64,000 nt of DNA from the NCBI GenBank assembly GCA_013399875.1, contig VXAZ01001749.1:1149429-1213428 (forward strand), given 5' to 3'. A program made the translations under genes and the position numbers. Below, piece by piece: positions 1 through 12,208 of this stretch. Each line of letters begins with the position of its first letter. The stretch's first letter is position 1. The notes beneath the pieces are model-generated. The model did not search any database. It was not told the DNA's origin and saw nothing but the letters and a program-made list of their open reading frames with translations. The DNA comes from Gymnorhina tibicen (Eukaryota > Chordata > Aves > Passeriformes > Artamidae).

Positions 1-3000
1 CAGCTTTATGAGCTGGGGAGTTCAGAGTAATTCTCGTCCTGTTTGGACGCCCTTACTCTGTGTCAAATCCACTGCAGTGGCTTCTGTAATGATATTGCAA
101 ACATCCTGTAGCATCCCAGTAACTTTTAAATGGGTTCAGCAAAGCCTCTGTTAGTTCATGTGCTGAAGAGCTACTGCCAGCAATGTCCCAGCACAGCGAG
201 GATCACAACACCTTGCTGCAGTATCATCACACCACAGAATTACACAGCAAAATGGCCAACAATATTTTCAAGCTATCCAGAGAAAGATTAATTGATTCTT
301 GACTATAGCCTATTTCAAAACATTGCTGCCTCTCCAAGTGATAAGAAATATTTGCTTTTCTTCATCAGAAAGGAACAGTGGCTGCTGCAGCCATGGTGAA
401 TTATTTCTTTTATATCCTTGGAAACATATTATACAGCCTTAATTAAAAGAGATTTCCAAAAGAATAGCAAAACACTCCTAATGGAAAAAGAACATTCTGG
501 CTTTCAATAGCAAGGAAAATAGAGTGCATTTGTTTACTTCACTTGATATTTTATAAGCCAGGAAAGGTCTTCTCTCCATATCTCACCTCCCAAAGCTTTG
601 ATTTGGTCTATTCTGCAGTATTTCGCTTCCAGCAGCAATCAGGGGCTGTAACAGGCCAGCCTTCTCTTACAACAATTTTATTTCTTCTCTGTACCTACAT
701 TTAATACAAGACATTATTTAGAGAGGAAAAGAAAAAGAAGTATCAGGAAAATGGATTCTCCAAGGCCACAGGATCCAGAACATCAAGCTTCCTTTAGTAA
801 AGAAGGGATCAGGACAGACTGGTGATTGTAATCATACATTAATTTCACTAAACTGGAAAATTCTAACAGGACCCTTGGGAAGCCTTTTAGAAGAGGAGGC
901 AGAAACCAGGTACAGAGGTACAGAGTGGTGCAAGTTACACATCCCTGACTAACTCACAATGCTGTCAGATGATCCACATTCATATCTGGATTGGAAGGGA
1001 GGTAACAAAGTATTACTACAGTGTTAATAAACAAAGACAATAGGAAGAGGAAAAGTTGCCAATTAGGAGTAACTTCCCAAACAAGACTCCTCGACCAGCC
1101 TTGCATCAAGAGCAAGGAGAATATGTCTTCTTACATTAAGTACAAAATTCATGCAGACTTTTGTTCGGGAAACTGGATTCAACCGAGCACAGGTTGCGAC
1201 CCAGTGTCTAATATGGTTCAAAACCCTTTATTTCTAAACCAGCAAAGAATGTTAATACACAGAAATTTAAAACAAACAAACAAAAAAACTGCAATTATTT
1301 TAAATATATTTTAATTCAATAGGCAAACAGGGTAGTAAATAACACTAGAAGCAAACATAAGACTTAATTTTCTTGTACTATTCCTATGATACAACTCAGG
1401 AGTAGAGCATGATTACATTCCTATCCCTGTCTAATCATTATCCAGGCATTCCAGCAACAAAGATGATGCATCCCTTCACTTAAAACATGGGACAAAAAAC
1501 ACCAATGAGAAAAGCCACATTCAGTGAACAAACTCTTCAAGATAACTCCTTCTAGGAAAGCAAGTCTACGAAATCTTGTATCTTATTTTTCCAACCTGTT
1601 TGGAGACTTAGCACTCGGTAACTGTTCTTTACCAAAGCAAATCCACACAGACATATCTTCTATAATCTTATCAAATATGCACAAAATCTCCTAAGAAACA
1701 TTTAGCTTCATTTTTCTGGCTACAGTTGACTGTGTTTCCACTGAAAATTGAATAAAGGACAAATATAATGAGCCAACTTGGGAAGAAACTCACAGTACAG
1801 GAGAAATACAGCTGATTCTCTTAAAGCCAAGATCCAACTCCCAGAATTTTTCATTTTTAACAAACAAGAAGATGTTAAAAATGAAAACTCAACACTGAAA
1901 TATGGTTTCCTGAAATCCATTCCAATTGCTGCAATTAAATGTGGCACCTAAGCCAAAACCATGGAATTAGTTAGATTATATCTGACTCATGTGAAGAAGT
2001 TTAACCTTGAAATACATTAATAATAAAGTATCCCATTGTAAAATCAAGATTGGTGAGGTTAGATAATTTCTGCTGTGACTGTCCTTTCTTTAAAAATTGG
2101 TCACAGGTGGAATCCCTTACATTTTCTTTCCTTTTTAAATGCTTTGAGGGATGTTGCCAGCAAGAGAAGCACACAGGTCATGCTGCCCAAATTTGTCAAC
2201 ATGGAAATTACATGCCTTGAATTTTCTCACCAGAGTACATGCAGAGTTTGAACTGACTACTAACCAGTGCAGATGGCAAAGAAAATCCTGTGGTTCCAGC
2301 AAAGTGTTACATGAACTGAAAAGCAAACACAGCATGGGAGCACCTTAACTTCTGGCCTTTTCTGCTCTAATGAAATACTTGAGGCTAACTCCAAGAAAGA
2401 TGGATGCAGTATTCCAAGTTCTCAGGAATGTGAGGCCCACCAAGTAAATACTTCATACTTAAAATACTTGCTCTGTGTGAGCAAAACATCACAGCTCTTA
2501 TGTAACATGTTTGGGACAAAGTTCTTCAAGCCACAGACTCCAGAATGGCTCATTGTATTCTGCTATATCACCCCAGCAGTTGCAGTAGAAAGGTACAACT
2601 AAAGGATGTTTATCTGCATGTGTGGCGGAAAAACACTGCCACTGCTTGTGCTTACTACAAATATGCCAAAACAACTGCAAACAGAGATTTGTTAATCCTA
2701 GATCAGAAATGCCCTCTCTCCTTGTGAAGAGGCTGTTCTCAGGAGCCAAGTGTTACTGTAGCAAAGACAAAGCTTATTTCATTTTTCTCCCCAGACAATT
2801 GCCATCAAACAGGGACTTTCTGAAATATATTACAGCTTGTCTCGCAGACATCTGGAGCCAGGGCTGCCACAGACTCTGCTATTCAGAAGAAAAGTGAAAA
2901 AGACAGACAGCACTTCAAAATAAATCAATTGCATTTATTAGCTCCTTTCGCTGATGTTTTGGGGAAGGAAGGAAGGAAGGAAGAAAAGAGAGGAAGAGGT

Positions 3001-6000
3001 TATTTCAGCATTAAAAGTCTTATTTTCTTTGCTATTTAAAACTCCTATTAGTTCTAGTCAGATCAATGGCATTATGCATTTTCCAATAATTTGTCTGAGA
3101 TAAAACTAGAGCTATAAAAGCTTCAGGATTTACTAAGGACATCTATTTCCATTTCAAGAGCGAAATAAAATCAGAAAGAAAAATAGATCAATTTGAGCCC
3201 AATGGACTTGGGTTTACAGTTGAATTTCCACACACTGAAACCAAGTATGACTCTCAAATTTGCCTTGAAGAAGTTCAAAAGTCAGAACATTTGCTTGCAC
3301 AGATTTAGGAGTATAGTTTGCAAGTACTCCATGCTGTCACATTTGGAGCACAACTGATATTCATACATTTTTGAAAATGTACTGCAGTAGCTGCAACATG
3401 CTGAAAAGTGAGCTTTTCCCACCTGATACCAAAATCTAAAGGTTTTATTAAATCTATACAGAATGGAGCATCTGAGAGAACAAATACAAAATCTTCTAAT
3501 CAATTTTAAAAAATCTTTTTAGATTGGAAGAATGTGTCAGCACGCTCAAAGCTTTACATGGAAGGCTGGAGTACCACATACCGTTTGTCAAATCCAAATG
3601 AAGTCTTCTAATCACTCTATTGGACAGCAAAATGAAGGCGATAAGCTGCCAGAATACTAGAGCTTTCTGATCTATCTGCAATTGCATTGTCTCATTTCTC
3701 TAAAAATAATACTTGTTAGCACAATTAAACACAGAAATAGAACAGCCAGGTCATTAGATTCAGTTTTCCTTTACACTAACATAAATTGGGAGAGATGAAG
3801 TAAAATACAGAGTTAATTCCCAATTTGTACTGATGACAATCAGAATCTGGCTTAAATATGATCATCTGCTAAAATGCATGAACTATGAATTTCAAAACAA
3901 AACAAAGTCTCTTCCTACAGAAGGCGACTGTGAAAACAGATGTCTCTGCTGTAAGAATGTTCAGTTTGATGCTATTATAAGAATTATAAAAACCAAGATC
4001 CATGGAAGCTTCCTTCCTGTTGGAAAATATATGGTTCACTTCACTACAACAAACAAAGTCTGCCACATATAAAAACCAAACAAACCTACGCCACTCTTGC
4101 AGTCATTAACAGTAGTTCCTACATTCCAAATTTCAATTGCTCTTCTCATAACCTGAACAAGGTCTCAAAATACGAAAATATTGTTTTTAAATATTTATGA
4201 TTCTGCTTGTCTTCAAAAGCAAATCACTTAAAAGTGATTTGGTGGATGCATGGGAGTGGAATGGAAAGGTAAGTAAGAATACTGTAAACTCATTTTTTGA
4301 GTACAAATAAGCAGAACACGATGCGGGGTCAGTGTTGCTGTGGGCATTGTACTAACCACTGCAAAAGGCTACATTCAGATGTAGGAAAGAGCTTCTGAGG
4401 CTGCAGACACTGAGCTCAAGGCAGTCCCAAAAACCAGTCTGAAACAAATCTTGCAGTGCCAGAGACCATGAGTGACATAAACACACTGAGTAGCAAATAG
4501 TAAAAGAGTGGAGGCAGCTTCTTGATACCTGCAACAGCAGTCAGCATCCTTTGGCTCTCTCCTAAATACAGTGACTTTGAAACAGGCTCAGTAACACAGA
4601 CTGAGCTACCTCCAGCTTTCCCCTGTTGAGCTCTATGAGTTCTCATCTGGCTGAAGCACCACCACTATTTTCCTATCCAATATTTATTTCAAGAATTGCT
4701 CTCCCAAAAGGCTTTCCAAAATACGCTTTTATATCTTTGTCTTGGCTTTGAAGCTGACACTTGGCTGTCAGATGCTCACCAACCTACAGACAGAAAATAA
4801 GAGCCTTTTGCTCAGCCCTGGTTTAATCGAAGAGAATTCCTTTCCGGAGTCTCAGAAGCAGCATCCTAAACAAGATACAGACATTGCACTTCTCTCCTCT
4901 ACACCAAAAGCCAGAACACTTGTTGGTAACTAAGCCTGGGGTTTTCACTGCATCCAGTTGTCTGTCACATATCAATATAATCAAGGCAATGCAGAAGTTT
5001 TAGATTGGGCCATACAAATCAGCACATGCTCCTACCATAAGTGGTGGAGTGACTGGGTCTCAGTTTGCACAGAAACCGTTACCTTTAGGAGAAAATTTTG
5101 AATCTTCACAAACAGATAATTTAAACAGAGCAAGTTTAAAAACTAAAATTTATTCTTTTCAGCAACAGATACTGGTAGGAAAGAAGAAAGTGATTTTTGG
5201 ACAGTTGATCTCTGCACCCAAATCAATATATACAGATAGACAGATCAATACATACAGACAAACTTCATGGTTATACAGTGTTGCAACTGTTGAATGAAAC
5301 AAATTTCAATTTATACTTTTATATAAATAAACTTTTAATTTATCCTAATACTAGTTTATACTTTGTTGCTCCTTTGATTCATTAATAATACTGGGCAGCT
5401 CTGCACCTCCAAAGCAGAGTGAAAATAGTGGAAGACTCCTAAGATTATTTGAATAATCTTGAAAAGTTTATATGGAAGAACTTTTGACATGGAGTTTCTT
5501 GTGATTGTTCTGATTCCCTGATAGAACTGGCATAATCAAAAATGCATCTTGCAGAAATCCAGGGGAAACACGAAAGAACTTCAGTTTCTACTCCTAGCAT
5601 TGGTAGACCAAGACATTATCCTTATGTACACTGCAGCGTGCATTTTGGAATCAGAAAATGACAACCTGTTGCCACACATCCATATCATTTCTATTGTGTT
5701 CATTACATACTTCTCAGAAAGATATCAGTCAAATTAATAAAGTCAAAGTCCTTCTGGAGAAACTTGCAAAAGTCTGCACAGCTCTGTCTTTGCCACTAAA
5801 AAGAATTTGAAGGTGATACACCACAGCGACAGCTGCCTTTTGTTTATGAATAAGAAATACACCATTAAATATTCTATCTGCAAGTTAATTAGCAGTAAGG
5901 AGTGGACAACAGAAACTACTTTCTGGAGCCTACATGACTTCCAGTGATGTAACACACAGGACCATCATACTTTAAAGAGACCATTTGTTTTCATGTATGA

Positions 6001-7420
6001 AATGAGATGAACAGAATACTCTGACTACTTACAAAAGCAATTTCACTATGCAGTCACAGAAAGACAAAAACCGCATAATACTGCCTGTTATTAAAGCAGT
6101 TTGAGAACAACAAAAATTTGAAGTGCAGAAAACCTAAAAAGGGGAAGAAAATGTCGCTGGTGACTAATCATTTAAAACTTGCTAAAGAGTCACAGACCTA
6201 CAAAATACTAAAATGTACTTTACTTAACAAAAACATTCATAGAAAAGACATTACTGAGGGGGAAAAAAACATTCAAACAGTTTTCAGACATTTCCAGGAA
6301 GTGATTTATCTATTGGAGCAAAGGTTAAGGGCTCAGAGGAGCAGACAGGTTAATTTTGAATGCAGCAAAGGAGTCCAGAGAGGCAGTACTATACATGTTG
6401 GTAAAAATAACATCAAGCAGGAGATTCCAAGTTTTGACACCTAATTCTTTTTTTTTTAATCCAGAGGAGAGATGAAGTGCTAAAATTTAATTTTGCTCTT
6501 TCTGAAAGTTAAAGGTGTCCTACTACCACAATCGCATCGTTATCCAGATGGCTTAAGATGGCAAACAGTTAAGCAGAACCATAATCCTCCCTAAGGTTAC
6601 ACAGGGCAACGCAGAAGAGATGAACAAGGTCTCAGGATGACTAAGAGAAAACACATCCAGCACCTCTACGAATTGTTACTTGCAATAATGGCACAGTTTA
6701 ATATCACACTTGTCATGAGACTCCATGCAATTTCCCACAGGGTCTTGAGGATCACAGCGCTACAAACTAGAATTTTTTAAATTAAATTGGATAAGTCCTT
6801 AATAGGGTCTAATCACTTTTCATAATTTTGAGGATAGGGGGAAAGAAATATCAAATATCCATGTTTGAAATACAGCTACTTTGGATTATGGTTACTTTGC
6901 ATGTATATTAAGAGCTTTCCCAAGTGATTTTACCATACTTTTTAATGCACATAAGAGACAGGAATGGCTCCCACTAGGAAAAACTATATATCCTAAATTA
7001 AAAAACCATATAAAAAGGATATGTCTGATAAAACAGCCAAACACAACTCCATACTGACAACCTTTCAGAAGAAAAATTACATCAGATATTATACACACAT
7101 GTTCCTGAAAAGAGAGCAGCAAGCCACAGGTTCTCTGGCCTCCTGGCTCTGATTCTGGTCCTCCATTACTATACTAGGGATGCTTTCTCCCCATCCCCAG
7201 GTTACCAACTGGTCCATATTCCTCTCCTGATTTTCTCCAGACTCTGCTCGCCCAAAATTAGCAATCTATGTGATCCTCCTTTTCTTCCTAGCACAACTTC
7301 TGATTGTATTCAATTTTCCTCCTGTTCTCTCTGTAGCTGTATGATATCTTCATCTCCCTCATTCTGAATTCCCATGTAGTTATTCTGGGCTTGTTTCTTG
7401 CCTCACTTTTTGCTTTATAT
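1..7420. other. Unique AT-rich non-coding sequence
   Basis: No gene is supported here. Open frames on both strands are under about 110 codons, overlap one another, lack recognisable domains and show the lysine/asparagine/isoleucine/phenylalanine-rich composition expected from AT-rich DNA. There is a short GGAA microsatellite near 2962. I see no LINE, LTR or SINE that I can name. The stretch could be intergenic or intronic; nothing in it decides which. Confidence 0.7.
2962..2983 (+). repeat. (GGAA)n microsatellite
   Basis: About five GGAA units sit in a wider purine-rich tract that runs on to about 2999. It is a simple repeat. GGAA runs can be bound by ETS-family factors in general, but nothing here shows regulatory use. 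Confidence 0.85.
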
Positions 7421-7425
7421 TACAT
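7421..7425. repeat. Target-site duplication, left copy (TACAT)
   Basis: The five bases TACAT lie directly outside the LTR terminus that begins TG at 7426, and they recur directly after the CA terminus at 8503. A 5-bp duplication is typical of ERVL-type integration. Confidence 0.8.
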
Positions 7426-7615
7426 TGCCGTGGTTTGACACTGGCCCAACACCAGGCACCCACGAGAGTCGCTTGCTCACCCTCCCCTACCACAGCTGGG
7501 CAAAAGGAGGGAAAAGAGCAAAAAAAGGGTTAACGGAGGCTTCATGGGTGAGATAAGGAGAACGGGAGAGATATTTCAAGGGCAAAACAGGCTCAGCCTT
7601 GGTTGCTAAGTGAAA

Positions 7616-7621
7616 TTTATT
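7616..7621 (-). terminator. Polyadenylation signal AATAAA of the minus-strand LTR
   Basis: The plus strand reads TTTATT, which is AATAAA on the minus strand. It lies about 190 bp from the LTR 3' end and downstream, in LTR orientation, of the TATA-like box. This fits an R/U5 polyadenylation signal. Use in any present-day transcript is not shown. Confidence 0.6.
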
Positions 7622-7672
7622 ACTAACAGAATCAGAGGAAGGTAATGAGAAGTAAAATAAGCCCTTAAAACA

Positions 7673-7708
7673 CCTCCCCCCCCGCCCAGGCCCTCCCTCC
7701 TTCCCACC
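7673..7708 (-). other. G-rich tract, candidate G-quadruplex, inside the LTR
   Basis: On the minus strand this stretch holds at least five runs of three or more G, including one run of eight, separated by loops of one to five bases. That satisfies the usual sequence rule for an intramolecular G-quadruplex. It lies about 50 bp upstream of the LTR polyadenylation signal in LTR orientation. Folding is inferred, not shown. Confidence 0.6.
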
Positions 7709-8318
7709 GACAGCACAGGGAGGCAGGGCAGTGGGGTTTTGGTCCGTCCATCACCGGGATTTTCTCCTGCTGCTCTGGGAGAAGAGTCCTTCCCTGTGAT
7801 ACTCTGTCTCCCACAGGAGACAGTTCTCCGGGAACTTCCTGGCATGGGTCCACTCTCACGAGCAGCACCCAAACCGCACCTGCTGCTACGTGAGTCCCTC
7901 CCACGGGCACACAGCCCTCCCAAACTGCTGTGACACGGGTCTCTTCCCAGAGGGTGCAGTCCCCCAAGGACAGGCTGCTCCAGCCTGGAAGCAAGGGCCC
8001 CCTCTCTCCACCGGGTCTTCCACCGGATCACAGCCTCCTCCAGACATCCACCCACTCCGGCGTGGGCACCTCCCCCACGGGCTGCGGGTGGATCTCTGCA
8101 TCCCCCGTGGATCCCCACGGGCTGCAGGGGCACAGCTGCTTCACCATGGTCTCTTCACCACAGCCTGCAGAGGAATCTTGGCTCCAGCGCCTGGAGACCC
8201 TCCTCCCCCTCCTTCTCCACTGACCTTGGTGTCTCCATGTTGTTTTCCTTCACATGTTCTCACCTCCTCCTCTTCTCTGACTAGAAGCAAAAACCCCTGA
8301 CTTTGTTTTGATTTTCTT

Positions 8319-8327
8319 CTTAAATAT
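8319..8327 (-). promoter_or_regulatory. TATA-like box of the minus-strand LTR
   Basis: The minus strand reads ATATTTAAG about 175 bp inside the 5' end of the LTR, where an LTR core promoter is expected. The related plus-strand LTR has CATACTTAAAG at the aligned place. Present activity is unknown. Confidence 0.5.
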
Positions 8328-8503
8328 GTCATCACAGAGGCATTACCAGCCTCTCTCACTGGCCCAGTTCTGGCCAGCAGCATGTCCATCTTCAGAGCCA
8401 TCAGGGATTGGCTCTGCCAGACATGGTGGGAAGCTTCCGGCAGCTTCTCACAGGAGCCATCTTTGCAGCCCCCCGCTACCCAAAAACAGGCCAAACCAAT
8501 ACA

Positions 8504-8508
8504 TACAT
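8504..8508. repeat. Target-site duplication, right copy (TACAT)
   Basis: TACAT follows the CA end of the LTR directly and matches 7421-7425 exactly. The pair fixes the LTR boundaries. Confidence 0.8.
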
Positions 8509-10609
8509 CAATTCTACTGAGCTTTTCCTTGCTTCCTGGGTGATAACCTAAATCTCCAGAGCTCAGTGGGAACTGCCTGCCAAGTCCACTGGATCACAAT
8601 TTTACTTTTCGTGTAAGGAAATATTGCAGAAGGTTTTCTAATTCCTGTGATCATTTCAGGGATCTATAATCAAAGTCTCAGACTTTAAGTACTATGTAAA
8701 TGAGAGCACCTTAATCTCTCACACCAATCAAAAGACACGTGTCAAACACTGCCAACAGTAGAAATGTTGCTGTTTCTTCTGCCAGGAATTTTGGTTACAA
8801 CTTTGAATTATCCACTTGCAATAAACACACTTATTCTATGCATTATACTAATTATTATTGGATACACAAGTCCATGCTGTGCTGAAAAAGTGAATAGCTG
8901 GAAACATTGCTATGAATTTGATCACAGAGATACAGAAGGATCAGCACAAGTAAAGTAGATTATAAAAGAGCTCTGGAGCAAAATAGCCACAGTTACGATA
9001 TTACATAGGTTTTGCCATTTAATGGCAAAACATATCTAAAAGCCTCAGACTTGGTTAGAATCACAGAATTGCAATATTCACAACATGACTCAGCCTTAAT
9101 TTCTGCTTGAAGCATCTCTAATTAATCTAGTAAGAGGAAATAAATTAAAGTTTGGGTTACCTTTTTGGCAAAAGTTGGAAAAAGATGTAAAGGGTACAGC
9201 AAATAAATTGAGGCAAAGTGATATAAAAAAAAATATATGAAAACATGGGAAATTACTCTGTATTCAGACACAACACACAGAGAACATACTCAGAGCACTG
9301 GATTCCCCTTCCCTGAATGATTTGATTGACCCAAAGTGAGCCCCAAGGTTGCTCTAACAATCAATCCTGTCAGCCAGCTCCAAATGTCATCTCACATTCC
9401 AAGCTGACACCGCCCACTTTGTGGACAGAATGCTGGGAAAAACAGGCAGCTTAATAGTCAAGGCAGGAGTTTATAGAAGGGTCAAAATGTTGAAGTTGCT
9501 ACTCAGTGACAATGGATTGCAAGGTCTGGATCTCTTAAATATGCAAAATCACTTAACATAATACATAACAGGAAGTTAGAAAGTTCTTATTGCAAAGAGG
9601 TCTTGGAAATGACATGCTGAAACTATAATTTCCTACCACTTTGACAACAGTGCTCTACATGATCCTAGTTAAGCAGCACTCTAAAATGGATTTCATTACA
9701 TTTTGGAAGGTAAACATATAAACATGGACAAAAGTTCAACTGCTCATTCAACTTAAGCAAAGAAATGCTTTCAAAGTAAAGAAAATGAATCTATTCATTA
9801 ATAGGTTCCACTTTGGGAATTTTGGACTTATTCCTTATGTATTCCTGTTGCAAAGTCACCATTCTTCGATGTCAAAAGACTGATGCATCAGGAAAATGCA
9901 ATTCTGGATGTCACTACAAAGCATTCTGGGCTCCAACTGGCATTAGGTTCCCTAACCAGATTAGAGTTAGAGGGTCACAGCAGATGCCCTGTCTTGGTTC
10001 ATTACTCCACACCTGTTAAACTTGATTAACAGCCCCAGCTAATTATCTATTGAAAGTAACTCATGCTGTAACAGATTCCAGAGGTCTGAAAGTTGATTTC
10101 ATTTACATGTTTGTCTCCTCTCAAAAGGTCTTAGTTAAGCATCACCAAACAATGCCTTCCAGAAAACAAGGGTCTAAACCTTTTATCCAAAGCACCAGTG
10201 GCACCTGTATATGGCACTATTTTATAGTGTCAGATGTGTGCAGGGAAAGCCTTACAACAGGACTTAAAATGCTCAAAATACACACCTGCCCTGCAATTTA
10301 AAACTGTTTCCAGAGAATGTGCAATAAACTAGAGCCATGTGCATTGAAGCAGCTGAAACAGATGTCATGGCAGTCAAACAAAAAAATGTTCTGATTTCAA
10401 ATTCAAAATTCTGTGCTTTGGCAAGCATGATTTCCCTAACATAAATCAAAAGAAGTGGTGTTTCCCAGTGCTGATTGCAAGAGAGATACATAATATAAAT
10501 TCTGCTGTTAGCAAGGTAAACTTGACCCTCTCACAGTTTTCACACCAGTTTTAGTACTGTTCTAGATCTAAAAACAATCTTATGTTATACTTTGCTACCA
10601 ATAACCCCC
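8509..10609. other. Unique AT-rich non-coding sequence
   Basis: No gene is supported. It holds a perfect 23-bp palindrome at 9009-9031. A 64-codon frame at 8764-8958 has a hydrophobic start, but it has no family resemblance and is at the length expected by chance. The sequence just before 10610 may still belong to the U3 part of the following LTR, whose 5' end is uncertain. Confidence 0.6.
9009..9031. repeat. Perfect 23-bp palindrome
   Basis: Two perfect 11-bp arms (GTTTTGCCATT and its reverse complement) flank a single central T. No transposon termini are recognisable around it. It could be a chance palindrome, a dimeric factor site or a remnant of a small inverted-repeat element. Confidence 0.75.
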
Positions 10610-10671
10610 TATAGTAGGCTGAAACTTAGTTGATGGACAAGTTGCTAACCCAATGGCGCTTCTGCAGTTTG

Positions 10672-10682
10672 CATACTTAAAG
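10672..10682 (+). promoter_or_regulatory. TATA-like box of the plus-strand LTR
   Basis: CATACTTAAAG lies at the place aligned with ATATTTAAG of the minus-strand LTR. It is directly upstream of a CpG-dense block. Activity is not shown. Confidence 0.4.
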
Positions 10683-10724
10683 GTTGCACAGGGGTGGGAA
10701 TTTGCTTTTGTTCTAGCTCTTCCG

Positions 10725-10960
10725 CCGGGAGGTGGGGAGGGAGCCTTGGGACCTCCGAGTCCTGTCCCGTTCCAGGCCAGGCCCCCTTCCTCCCCCGGCA
10801 CGGCAGCGCAGGCAAAAAGCCGCCGGGTAAAAGCTGTCCCGGCTCCACATGCAGCCGGGAGCAGCCTTAAAGAACAGCGCAGCTGAAACCACACGGCCAC
10901 GACAGATCTGAAGACACCGTGACCCCCTGCACATGGAGCCTCCCTTCAGCTAGCACAGCT
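10725..10960. other. CpG-dense block within the LTR
   Basis: This roughly 230-bp stretch has many CCGG, GCCG and CGGC words in a window that is otherwise CpG-poor. The aligned place in the related LTR at 7426-8503 has only about 100 bp between the TATA-like box and the shared CAAGGTCAG block, against about 400 bp here, so most of this block looks extra. It may be a subfamily-specific R/leader region, an insertion, or a small CpG island. The open frames across it (67-101 codons, three frames) reflect GC richness and show no domains. Confidence 0.5.
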
Positions 10961-11238
10961 TGCCCTGAACCGAAAAGAACACCATATGCAGCCGACGAGG
11001 CTACCTTTTCTTCCAAGTCAGCGAGAAAGAAAAGAAAAGTAAGTCATGTGAGGGAGAAGAACATGGTGACTCCAAGGTCAGAAAGAAAGGAAAAGTAAAG
11101 TCACAAGGGATGAAGCCAAAATGGCAGCAGGAAAAGAGGGCGGAGGCGCTTCCAGTGCCAGAGCTTAAAATTCTCCTTGCAAGTGGCGGTGAGGACTGTA
11201 ATATTACAGACTGTTTTCTCTATAATTCATGTAAGTAC

Positions 11239-12208
11239 NNNNNNNNNNNNNNNNNNNNNNNNNNNNNNNNNNNNNNNNNNNNNNNNNNNNNNNNNNNNNN
11301 NNNNNNNNNNNNNNNNNNNNNNNNNNNNNNNNNNNNNNNNNNNNNNNNNNNNNNNNNNNNNNNNNNNNNNNNNNNNNNNNNNNNNNNNNNNNNNNNNNNN
11401 NNNNNNNNNNNNNNNNNNNNNNNNNNNNNNNNNNNNNNNNNNNNNNNNNNNNNNNNNNNNNNNNNNNNNNNNNNNNNNNNNNNNNNNNNNNNNNNNNNNN
11501 NNNNNNNNNNNNNNNNNNNNNNNNNNNNNNNNNNNNNNNNNNNNNNNNNNNNNNNNNNNNNNNNNNNNNNNNNNNNNNNNNNNNNNNNNNNNNNNNNNNN
11601 NNNNNNNNNNNNNNNNNNNNNNNNNNNNNNNNNNNNNNNNNNNNNNNNNNNNNNNNNNNNNNNNNNNNNNNNNNNNNNNNNNNNNNNNNNNNNNNNNNNN
11701 NNNNNNNNNNNNNNNNNNNNNNNNNNNNNNNNNNNNNNNNNNNNNNNNNNNNNNNNNNNNNNNNNNNNNNNNNNNNNNNNNNNNNNNNNNNNNNNNNNNN
11801 NNNNNNNNNNNNNNNNNNNNNNNNNNNNNNNNNNNNNNNNNNNNNNNNNNNNNNNNNNNNNNNNNNNNNNNNNNNNNNNNNNNNNNNNNNNNNNNNNNNN
11901 NNNNNNNNNNNNNNNNNNNNNNNNNNNNNNNNNNNNNNNNNNNNNNNNNNNNNNNNNNNNNNNNNNNNNNNNNNNNNNNNNNNNNNNNNNNNNNNNNNNN
12001 NNNNNNNNNNNNNNNNNNNNNNNNNNNNNNNNNNNNNNNNNNNNNNNNNNNNNNNNNNNNNNNNNNNNNNNNNNNNNNNNNNNNNNNNNNNNNNNNNNNN
12101 NNNNNNNNNNNNNNNNNNNNNNNNNNNNNNNNNNNNNNNNNNNNNNNNNNNNNNNNNNNNNNNNNNNNNNNNNNNNNNNNNNNNNNNNNNNNNNNNNNNN
12201 NNNNNNNN
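11239..12208. other. Assembly gap (970 N)
   Basis: All bases are N. The length is not a round placeholder, so it is probably an estimated gap. It lies inside an LTR and follows a CpG-dense region, a common place for assembly failure. Long open frames reported across it would be artefacts of the N run. Confidence 0.99.

Larger units (their letters stand above)
7426..8503 (-). mobile_element. Solo LTR, avian endogenous retrovirus (ERVL-like), minus strand
   Basis: This is a 1,078-bp GC-rich LTR, seen directly by its ends: the plus strand starts TG and ends CA and is flanked by identical 5-bp duplications (TACAT). Read on the minus strand it begins TGTATTGGTTTGG and ends GTGTCAAACCACGGCA, terminal sequences I associate with bird ERVL-like LTRs. 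A TATA-like ATATTTAAG lies at 8319-8327 and an AATAAA signal at 7616-7621, both on the minus strand and in the right order for U3-R-U5. No gag, pol or env sequence flanks it, so it is a solo LTR left by recombination. It shares blocks with the LTR at 10610-12774, which is in the opposite orientation. Overlapping open frames of up to 175 codons inside it reflect GC-rich composition and are not genes. Family assignment is from memory. Confidence 0.88.

Noticed and set aside
7606..8133. 175-codon open frame on the minus strand, with overlapping frames on both strands
   Set aside because: It lies entirely inside a GC-rich LTR, overlaps several other open frames and shows no domain. GC-rich DNA has few stop codons.
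8764..8958. 64-codon frame with a signal-peptide-like hydrophobic start
   Set aside because: Too short, no cysteine pattern or family resemblance, and composition consistent with AT-rich non-coding DNA.
9057..9070. AGAATCACAGAAT, like the start of a reversed CR1 3' end
   Set aside because: The following bases do not continue into the CR1 GGTT(T)GG..AAGGGACC block, so this is only a short word match.
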